A stretch of 9,534 nt of DNA from Chloroflexota bacterium (GTDB lineage: Bacteria > Chloroflexota > Anaerolineae > J102), in assembly GCA_013152695.1 (NCBI GenBank), contig JAADFV010000062.1, forward strand, positions 1 to 9,534, written 5' to 3'. Both the position numbers and the translations under genes were made by a program. Shown in pieces: positions 1 to 4,904 of this stretch. The notes beneath the pieces were generated by a model. It was given only the letters and a program-made list of their open reading frames with translations, was not told the DNA's origin and did not search any database. Numbering within the stretch: position 1 is the first letter of the stretch; every line of letters begins with the position of its first letter.

Positions 1-459
1 CAAAACGCCTTGGAAGGCAGGCATACCTGTGCCTTCGACACCCTCGTGGATGATGGCGGCCATGGCGCCGTCACTGAGGATCTGGACATGGTCTTCGTGC
101 AGGTTTGCAGGAGGGGGCTTCAAGGAAGCGCCGGCGACGCCATCGCCCAGACCTGTGTCACCATGGCAGACGGCACAGCTGGCATTATACACTTCCATTC
201 CCCGCGTGATACTGGCTTCGGTTGCAGGAATGGGATTTTTCGTCTCTTCCGCGCCGGCAGACACACCATGAGCATCACCGTCAGTTTCAGTGCCGACAGC
301 TTCTTCTTGATGTTTACTCTCAGCCTCATTGCTCACCTCTTGCGTGGCAACGGCTGCTTTGGTTGGGGTCGCTTCTTCGGCTTTCTGACCGCCACACGCG
401 GCCAGAACCAACATCAGCATTGCCCCCACAATCAGGGCGATAAGGGTTGTTTTGCGCAT
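1..459 (-). CDS. Lipoprotein c-type cytochrome, C-terminus cut by window edge
   Basis: This is a mono-heme cytochrome c for electron transfer on the outer face of the cytoplasmic membrane. The visible 153 residues open with a lipoprotein signal (positive MRK, a hydrophobic stretch, then lipobox LAAC with Cys22). A low-complexity acidic linker with Glu, Thr and Ala follows (about 25-80). The class I cytochrome c domain begins near residue 83, with heme motif CAVCH at 95-99, a GDGVAG segment, and a GMPAF motif whose Met147 is the likely sixth heme ligand. The domain is nearly complete, so only a short tail should lie beyond base 1. The AGGAG at 467-471 sits 7 bases from the ATG at 459 and 4 bases from an adjacent ATG at 462, so 459 is preferred. 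It starts 27 bases after the broken oxidase gene and is probably in its operon. It could be an electron partner of the oxidases, but that is inference. Confidence 0.9.
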   Translation of the reverse strand, partial: MRKTTLIALIVGAMLMLVLAACGGQKAEEATPTKAAVATQEVSNEAESKHQEEAVGTETDGDAHGVSAGAEETKNPIPATEASITRGMEVYNASCAVCHGDTGLGDGVAGASLKPPPANLHEDHVQILSDGAMAAIIHEGVEGTGMPAFQGVL

Positions 460-486
460 CATAATGCTCCTGTTTGAGAGATATTT

Positions 487-1227
487 TTAGGAAGGCGGGG
501 CGACAATACGGTAATTTCGCATCATACCCATGTCTTCATGTTCGAGATTGTGGCAATGGTAAAGGAACAAGCCTGTGTAATCCTTGAAAGTCAATTGCAC
601 TTGCACCCGTTCGCCGGGCATAAGCAAGATTGTGTCTTTCCAACCTCCATCCACGTAGCCATCCTTCACCGTCTCCCAGTTCGATCGTTGTGTGGGGTCA
701 GTGGGAGCCTGGCGAGAGATAACACGGAATTGCAGGTCATGGATGTGAATGGGATGCGGCATGCCACCTCCCATCATACCACCACCGCCGTTAGGTTGCT
801 GATTTGCAAACTCCCAGATTTCGGTGCTGCCTAGCTCGACCACTTCATCAGGCGCGGTGGCCTCCATCTGGAAGGTGCGGCCGTTGAGGGTCCATTGCCC
901 GAACTGCATGTAAAGGTAGAAGGTGCGCGTTGCCTGTTGCGGGGCAACCTCGTCGGCCCGAAAATCAGCACGGCCGGAAGAAGGGGTAGTGCTATCCTGG
1001 CTATTTGTACCAGTGTTGAAGATCAACGGCATGAAAGTTGCACGGGTAAGGGGACCGGGGTCGGGGGTGGCACTTGGGGTGGGGGTAAGGGTAGGAACGA
1101 TGGTAGCGGTGGCTGTGGGGGTAGGTGTGGCGGTTGCTGCCTCGTTAATCTGGAAGGTCATCACGGTGAAATCGGCACCATTAGGCAGATCATCGTCATT
1201 GCCGCCAACCACCGCCAGCAAAGGCAA
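487..1227 (-). CDS. C-terminal fragment of multicopper oxidase
   Basis: The fragment has up to 246 residues if read from a TTG at 1227. That start is only nominal, because the true upstream sequence is the other frame. It holds the end of cupredoxin domain 2 (LPNGADFTVMTFQI, 14-27), then a Thr/Pro-rich stretch (about 29-58), and then domain 3. The C-terminal domain has a Gly/Met loop GGGGMMGGGM (147-156), HPIHIH (158-163) and HCHNLEHEDMGMM, giving ligands His224, Cys225, His226, His230 and Met235, the standard combined type 1 and type 3 site. The Thr/Pro stretch and the following MPLIF segment have no counterpart in the intact paralogue. No convincing ribosome site precedes the TTG, so independent translation is unlikely. 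Confidence 0.8.
   Translation of the reverse strand: MPLLAVVGGNDDDLPNGADFTVMTFQINEAATATPTPTATATIVPTLTPTPSATPDPGPLTRATFMPLIFNTGTNSQDSTTPSSGRADFRADEVAPQQATRTFYLYMQFGQWTLNGRTFQMEATAPDEVVELGSTEIWEFANQQPNGGGGMMGGGMPHPIHIHDLQFRVISRQAPTDPTQRSNWETVKDGYVDGGWKDTILLMPGERVQVQLTFKDYTGLFLYHCHNLEHEDMGMMRNYRIVAPPS
1044..1091 (+). other. Dense G-run tract (G-quadruplex motif) in Thr/Pro-coding region
   Basis: Seven runs of three to five G lie within 48 bases on the plus strand (1044-1046, 1050-1053, 1057-1060, 1063-1067, 1076-1079, 1081-1085, 1089-1091), with most gaps of 1 to 3 bases. This meets the usual G-quadruplex pattern more than once. It is the template strand of the broken oxidase, encoding a Thr/Pro-rich linker, so the mRNA is C-rich here. 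Confidence 0.6.
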
Positions 1228-2179
1228 GGCTGCGTAAGTTGAGTGTGCTACCAGGAGACCACTGCCTGAAATCTACCAGTAAATCAACACGTTCGGCTGG
1301 GGCCAGGGTGACGTAAGAGCGTTGCACCGGTTCGTCCAGGAGGCCACCGTCGGTACCGATGATGGTCAAGGGTGTGCCATCGGGCCAGGCTAATTTGTAG
1401 ATGCGAGAATTTGAGCCATTAAGGAGTCGCAGTCGGTAAACAGAGCTTTCGACGTTGAGGGCAAAATCGGGCTGTCCATTGACAAAGATCTTATCCCCCA
1501 GGAAACCTCTCATGCTGGTGAAGTAAACCAACTGGTTCTGGCTGTCGAGCGTGCGATCTTGAATGACGAGAGGCAGGTCGTACACACCGGTGGGAAGTCC
1601 CTGGCTGGTTTCGCTGCCATCGGAGATGATGATGAGGCCGGCGAGACCGCGGTAAGCCTGGGGACCGGTACGGCCGTGAGGATGAGGGTGGTACCAATAC
1701 ATGCCGGGACGATCGCGCACTTCGAAGTCGTAGACATAGCTTTCGTCCGGGGCAATGACGAGCCGGGGATGACCGTCGGCTGCTTCGGGTACGTGCAGGC
1801 CATGCCAATGCACAATGGTTTCTTCGCTAAGGCGATTGCTGAAGTTGATGCGCACGTTCTGCCCGGGGCGAAAGTGGAAGATGGGGCCGAGATAAGTGTT
1901 GGGGATGGGTTGTACCGTACCAGCCGGCCCTTTGACCAATTCGGCCTGATAGCGCCAGACATGGGTTTCCAGGCCGGCGTAGATCGGAGTTTGGCTTAGC
2001 ACTGCCTCCAGATTGATTTCGACATCTGGCTCGACGAGTTCTGCCTCAGTTCCGCTCACGGCTTTAGCGATGGCGGGAAAACCGATGGTACTACCAGCTA
2101 AAACGCCCAGTGTGCCGAGTCCTGAAAGACGGAGAAAGTTTCGGCGACTGAGTTTTTGTGGGGTTGATGATGTGTTCAT
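1196..2179 (-). CDS. N-terminal fragment of multicopper oxidase (Tat-exported)
   Basis: The fragment has 327 residues. A twin-arginine signal SRRNFLRLSG lies at 11-20, followed by a hydrophobic segment and a likely signal peptidase I site after AKA (38-40). There is no lipobox, so unlike its neighbour this enzyme would be released or only loosely held. Cupredoxin domain 1 carries HWHG (124-127) and YWYHPHPHG (161-169), which supply type 2 and type 3 copper ligands. Domain 2 includes RLRLLNGSNSRIYKL (249-263). The frame runs into TGA (1198-1196) after AFAGGGWRQ, before the C-terminal copper site. An in-frame TTG at 2230 would overlap the previous stop codon and place the Tat motif unusually far inside, so the ATG at 2179 is preferred. 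Its ribosome site is weak (GGAA about 9 bases upstream). On its own the fragment lacks the type 1 copper site and should not be an active oxidase. Confidence 0.85.
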   Translation of the reverse strand: MNTSSTPQKLSRRNFLRLSGLGTLGVLAGSTIGFPAIAKAVSGTEAELVEPDVEINLEAVLSQTPIYAGLETHVWRYQAELVKGPAGTVQPIPNTYLGPIFHFRPGQNVRINFSNRLSEETIVHWHGLHVPEAADGHPRLVIAPDESYVYDFEVRDRPGMYWYHPHPHGRTGPQAYRGLAGLIIISDGSETSQGLPTGVYDLPLVIQDRTLDSQNQLVYFTSMRGFLGDKIFVNGQPDFALNVESSVYRLRLLNGSNSRIYKLAWPDGTPLTIIGTDGGLLDEPVQRSYVTLAPAERVDLLVDFRQWSPGSTLNLRSLAFAGGGWRQ

Positions 2180-2207
2180 GTGTGTGGGTTCCAAAAGATG
2201 TGTGGGT
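2179..2207. repeat. Two copies of an 11-bp direct repeat at the start of the broken oxidase
   Basis: TGTGTGGGTTC occurs at 2179-2189 and again at 2197-2207, exactly 18 bases apart. The first copy touches the chosen start codon. This looks like a small local duplication in the gap between the two oxidase genes. Because 18 is a multiple of three, an upstream TTG start would translate it as a repeated EPTH motif. Confidence 0.7.
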
Positions 2208-2226
2208 TCGATGAATAAGAGAGTGC

Positions 2227-3864
2227 TCAAGCAACGATCTCGAAATTCCGCATCATGCCCATGTCTTCGTGTTCAAGATTGTGGCAATGATAGAGGAAGA
2301 GACCGGTGAAATCTTCAAAACGGCGAATGATTTTTACACGTTCGCCCGGCATGACCAAGACTGTATCCTTCCAGCCTTCATCAACAAAACCGTCACTTAG
2401 ACTCTCCCAGGCAGCACGTCCACTTCGGTCTACTTGTCGTTCCAGCACCTGGAATTGTTCGCCATGCATGTGGATGGGATGAGGTAACATGCCCATGCCA
2501 CCGCCCATCATGCCGCCTCCACGTCTGCCACCATCATTCACGAATTCCCAAATCTCTGTACTGCCCAGACGCACGCGTTCTTCCGCGGCCACGCCGGTCA
2601 TCTCGAAGCTACGGCCGTTCAGGGTCCAGCCCCGCGGCGGTGTCATGGCAAGAACGACACTTCGCGTCTGCGAGGCATCCTGCACGGGAATACGTTCGAT
2701 GGTGGAAAGACGGTCGGGTAGGGGTTGGCGCTCGTTCGACTGGCGTTCGATGCGCACGGTCATGATGTCGTATCGCTCGCCCATCGGCAAGGTCGTTGCG
2801 GCCCCGCCCATCATGCCTCCCCCCATCATTCCCGTAGGATCGATGTAAGGTTGGTTCTGCAGAACAATTTCGCTGCCAACAGGGCGGTCAGCAAAGTCCA
2901 CCCACAGCTCGACGCGTTCGGCCGGGGCCAGGGTGATGTAGGGGCGTTGCACCGGTTTTTCCAGGAGACCGCCATCATTGCCAATGACAGTAAAGGGCGT
3001 ACCATCACTCCAGCCCAACTTGTAAATACGGGAGTTGGAGCCATTGAGCAGACGTAGGCGGTACGGGCGGGTAGCTACCGGCAGGGTAAAATCGGGCTGT
3101 CCATTGACGAGAATCTGGTCTCCCAGGAAACCTCTCATCTGATCCATCATACCGTTACCCCGGTAAACAAGCTGATTGTTGCTATCGAAAATTCGGTCCT
3201 GAATGACCAATGGAATGTCGAATTCGCCAGCAGGAAGGCCGGCTGCTTGTTCTTCCTCATCGCTGATCAGAAAGAATCCGGCCATGCCAGAATACACCTG
3301 GGGACCCGTGAGTCCATGGGGATGGGGATGGTACCAATACGTTCCTGCCCGGTTGAGGAGCTTGAATTGATATTCGTAGGTTTCATTTTCGTTGATGACG
3401 TAGCGGGGGTGACCGTCCATGTCGGCCGGTACATGCAGGCCGTGCCAGTGCACGATGGTTTCCTGCGGTAACTGGCTACGGAAATGGATGTTGATCTGCT
3501 GGCCCTTCTCGGCGCGGATGATGGGGCCCAGATAGGTGTTGGGCAGGGTCTGCAGAGCATTGGCATCCCCTTTGAGCAGCTCTCCCTGGTATCGCCAGAC
3601 CTGGGTGGCCTGACCGGAAAAGATCGGTACGGTGGCGGCCAGGGCGGTGAGGGCAATCTCCACATCGGCGGAGGCCGCGTTCAGGGGAGCTGAGGATGGC
3701 GCAGATGTAGGCGTTTGTGCAGGTGAAGATGGGGGAATGATGCCATCATCGGCATTACTGGCGGGTGTTGGAGAAAAGACGGGGGGAGCACAGGCGGCAA
3801 GGGCGACGGCTGCGAGACCGGCACCGCCAAGGCTCAGGAACTTGCGGCGGTTGATTTTTTTCAT
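2227..3864 (-). CDS. Multicopper oxidase, Tat lipoprotein (intact)
   Basis: This is a 545-residue, three-cupredoxin multicopper oxidase of the CueO/SufI/laccase type. Such enzymes oxidise metal ions such as Cu(I) or phenolic substrates and reduce oxygen to water. The N-terminus combines a Tat motif (NRRKFLSLGG, 4-14) with a lipobox LAAC (Cys25), so it should be exported folded and anchored outside the membrane. A Pro/Ser/Thr linker spans about 28-64. The copper ligands are complete: HWHG (139-142), WYHPHPHG (177-184), HPIHMH (462-467), and His526, Cys527, His528, His532 and Met537. Two Met/Gly loops, MMGGGMMGG (346-354) and GGGMMGGGMGM (449-459), could bind or funnel Cu(I), as Met-rich segments do in CueO. 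The ATG at 3864 places the Tat motif right at the N-terminus; an upstream extension to 3951 would bury it. The substrate is unknown, and a copper role is the best guess. Confidence 0.93.
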   Translation of the reverse strand: MKKINRRKFLSLGGAGLAAVALAACAPPVFSPTPASNADDGIIPPSSPAQTPTSAPSSAPLNAASADVEIALTALAATVPIFSGQATQVWRYQGELLKGDANALQTLPNTYLGPIIRAEKGQQINIHFRSQLPQETIVHWHGLHVPADMDGHPRYVINENETYEYQFKLLNRAGTYWYHPHPHGLTGPQVYSGMAGFFLISDEEEQAAGLPAGEFDIPLVIQDRIFDSNNQLVYRGNGMMDQMRGFLGDQILVNGQPDFTLPVATRPYRLRLLNGSNSRIYKLGWSDGTPFTVIGNDGGLLEKPVQRPYITLAPAERVELWVDFADRPVGSEIVLQNQPYIDPTGMMGGGMMGGAATTLPMGERYDIMTVRIERQSNERQPLPDRLSTIERIPVQDASQTRSVVLAMTPPRGWTLNGRSFEMTGVAAEERVRLGSTEIWEFVNDGGRRGGGMMGGGMGMLPHPIHMHGEQFQVLERQVDRSGRAAWESLSDGFVDEGWKDTVLVMPGERVKIIRRFEDFTGLFLYHCHNLEHEDMGMMRNFEIVA

Positions 3865-3906
3865 AAGAATCTTCAGAGTGAGTAAAAAGGAAAATGGAAT
3901 TGAGAG

Positions 3907-3978
3907 GAGCACTGTCACTCTGACTAGAACCAGGGATCTTGTCCCTGGCATTCAGCTATTTTCAGAATGACAGTGCTC
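3907..3978. repeat. Nested palindromic element between SHOCT and oxidase genes
   Basis: The outer arms are GAGCACTGTCACTCTGA (3907-3923) and TCAGAATGACAGTGCTC (3962-3978), matching at 16 of 17 positions. The single mismatch becomes a G-U pair in a minus-strand transcript. A perfect inner hairpin, CCAGGGA-TCTTG-TCCCTGG, sits at 3930-3948. The structure looks like a dispersed extragenic palindrome or a tiny non-autonomous mobile element rather than a simple terminator, since no T-run follows either arm. It fills most of the 136-base gap inside the minus-strand cluster and could separate the expression of the SHOCT genes from that of the oxidases. There is no second copy in this window. Confidence 0.75.
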
Positions 3979-4000
3979 TCAGGAAAGACTTGACGTTGTG

Positions 4001-4267
4001 TTACGCTTCGATATCGGTACGCATGGCTTCGTACTCAGCTTTCGAAATCTCGCCGCTGGCATAACGCCGCTTCAATATTTCGATGGCTGTGTCCGAGCCT
4101 GACCCGAGGGCGCTATTTGCCGCCGTGGGCGTACTGGTGCGTAATCGTGGCAGAAGCCAGGTTATGAACCAGACCGAGACCACGATGAGTAAGAACCAGA
4201 AGAGTACGGTGAGGAGGAAGCTGCCTCCATAACCAAAGCCATAACCGTTACATGCAAGATCAAACAT
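4001..4267 (-). CDS. Small membrane protein with SHOCT domain (second of pair)
   Basis: The protein has 88 residues. A Gly/aromatic-rich N-terminus (CNGYGFGYGG) is followed by one strongly hydrophobic membrane segment (about 17-39), a Ser/Thr/Ala linker, and a C-terminal SHOCT helix pair at about 60-86 (AIEILKRRYASGEISKAEYE). SHOCT is a short domain usually found at protein ends and thought to mediate oligomerisation; its biochemical role is not established. GGAGG lies 7 bases before the ATG at 4267. It follows the first SHOCT gene by 23 bases, so the two are surely co-transcribed. Its place ahead of the copper oxidases suggests an envelope stress or metal-related accessory role, which is inference from position only. 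Confidence 0.85.
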   Translation of the reverse strand: MFDLACNGYGFGYGGSFLLTVLFWFLLIVVSVWFITWLLPRLRTSTPTAANSALGSGSDTAIEILKRRYASGEISKAEYEAMRTDIEA

Positions 4268-4290
4268 TGATTCACCTCCAGGATGATGAG

Positions 4291-4539
4291 TTACAGCGAC
4301 AATTCATGCCGCATATCGTCGAACTCATCTTTCGAGATCTCGCCGCGGGCATAGCGCTGCTTGAGTACATCGAGTGCAGAGCTCTGTCTGCTACCAGCTA
4401 TTGTTCTACCATTACTGGCTGCTCTTTCGGGGGCACCTGTGAGAAATTGCAACAGGGCCCAGACGACGAGACCAGCGATAACGATCCAAAAAATGAACAT
4501 GAAAAACATACTAAAACCTCCAAAGCCAAAAGCCATCAT
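4291..4539 (-). CDS. Small membrane protein with SHOCT domain (first of pair)
   Basis: The protein has 82 residues and is a paralogue of the next gene. The N-terminus MMAFGFGGFS leads into one membrane segment (about 11-33), then a basic/Ser linker, then a SHOCT domain at about 55-80 (LDVLKQRYARGEISKDEFDD). The start at 4539 is chosen because GGAGG lies 9 bases upstream. A longer frame opens at an ATG at 4614 but has no ribosome site and would swallow the dyad at 4588-4612. It is the first gene of the minus-strand cluster. Its function is unknown. The tandem duplication of SHOCT genes mirrors the tandem duplication of the oxidases downstream. Confidence 0.82.
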   Translation of the reverse strand: MMAFGFGGFSMFFMFIFWIVIAGLVVWALLQFLTGAPERAASNGRTIAGSRQSSALDVLKQRYARGEISKDEFDDMRHELSL

Positions 4540-4587
4540 GATTGGAAACCTCCAAATTGAACTTGTTAATTGAAATCTTGTGGGGAA

Positions 4588-4612
4588 GAACAGAGCAATT
4601 CTGTCTCTGTTC
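4588..4612. promoter_or_regulatory. Candidate operator: perfect 8-bp dyad
   Basis: GAACAGAG (4588-4595) and CTCTGTTC (4605-4612) form a perfect inverted repeat around a 9-base spacer. It lies about 49 bases upstream of the first SHOCT start codon, with a GATAAT-like minus-strand -10 element (complement of 4612-4617) at its edge, a usual place for a repressor or MerR-type activator. It does not match a metal-regulator consensus that I can name with confidence. Confidence 0.4.
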
Positions 4613-4647
4613 ATTATCAGGATAGCAGCGCTCTATGACGGTATCTT

Positions 4648-4673
4648 GAAGCGATTATGAAGCTTATATGAAG
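4648..4673. promoter_or_regulatory. Three GAAG motifs at 11-bp spacing
   Basis: GAAG occurs at 4648, 4659 and 4670. The last two copies share the longer core ATGAAG within T/A-rich flanks. Direct repeats of 11 bp are the usual layout for OmpR/PhoB-family response regulators, one helical turn apart. The sequence is otherwise A/T-rich, so chance remains possible. Which of the divergent genes it would serve is unclear. Confidence 0.3.
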
Positions 4674-4904
4674 ATTGAATGTATGCTTGCCCAACATTAC
4701 AAAGTTGACATAAAGATGGCTGCTTTGCCTTGCAAAGGAGTTTTTTCGGGGAAGCGCCGGAGCAATAATGGGCAACTTCACAACCGGCTATCTTCCCTGG
4801 TTTGACGTATCTTTCCGGAGCTGATTCCGTCTAACAAAGTAGAGCTCCATGTGCTAACAATTTCAGATTTTGTTCCCGCCCTCTCTCCTCCTCCCGAACT
4901 CGTA

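Larger units (their letters stand above)
487..2179 (-). pseudogene. Second multicopper oxidase, broken by a one-base frameshift
   Basis: The two reading frames at 1196-2179 and 487-1227 are the N- and C-terminal parts of one laccase/CueO/SufI-type multicopper oxidase. The N-part has copper ligands HWHG and HPHPHG. The C-part has HPIHIH and HCH-x3-H-x4-M. Together they align along the whole intact oxidase encoded just upstream. The span is 1693 bases, one more than a multiple of three. Removing one of the two adenines at 1207-1208 (plus strand) joins the frames into a 563-residue protein reading AGGGGGNDDDLPNG across the join, matching LPMGERYDIMTVRI in the intact copy. All copper ligands survive, so this is either a very recent mutation or a read/assembly error. 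A C-rich Thr/Pro-coding tract lies just downstream of the break. The protein probably was, or still is, a periplasm-side copper enzyme. Confidence 0.85.
4540..4904. promoter_or_regulatory. Divergent intergenic region with promoters for both directions
   Basis: About 365 bases without a supportable gene lie between the minus-strand SHOCT/oxidase cluster and the plus-strand penicillin-binding protein gene, so both promoters should be here. It contains the dyad at 4588-4612, GAAG motifs at 11-bp spacing (4648-4673), an isolated perfect -35-like TTGACA at 4705-4710 on the plus strand with no good -10 at 17-19 bases, and a 6-bp hairpin CTTTGC-CTT-GCAAAG (4723-4737) followed by GAG and six T (4741-4746). 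On the minus strand GATAAT just upstream of the dyad resembles a -10 box, but its -35 is poor. Promoter positions are therefore not firmly assigned. Confidence 0.5.

Noticed and set aside
10..477. Plus-strand open frame of 155 codons opposite the cytochrome gene
   Set aside because: It lies wholly over the minus-strand cytochrome, which has a lipobox, CAVCH and a ribosome site; the plus frame has no recognisable domain and no ribosome site.
895..1242. Gly-rich plus-strand frames over the G-run tract
   Set aside because: They are translations of the complement of Thr/Pro codons in the oxidase, with biased composition and no domain.
1196..1262. Programmed ribosomal frameshift joining the oxidase halves
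   Set aside because: The shift would be +1, and I see no slippery heptamer, rare-codon stall or stop-codon context at the join; a single inserted base is simpler.
3632..3970. Plus-strand frame opposite the start of the intact oxidase
   Set aside because: It is low-complexity Ala/Gly translation antisense to a well-supported signal peptide and linker.
4291..4614. Longer start (ATG at 4614) for the first SHOCT protein
   Set aside because: It has no ribosome site and would add a non-hydrophobic, unmatched tail over the dyad; the ATG at 4539 has GGAGG at 9 bases.
4817..4848. GGAGCT/AGCTCC inverted repeat before the PBP gene
   Set aside because: It has only 6-bp arms with a 20-base loop; this is expected by chance and has no supporting context.
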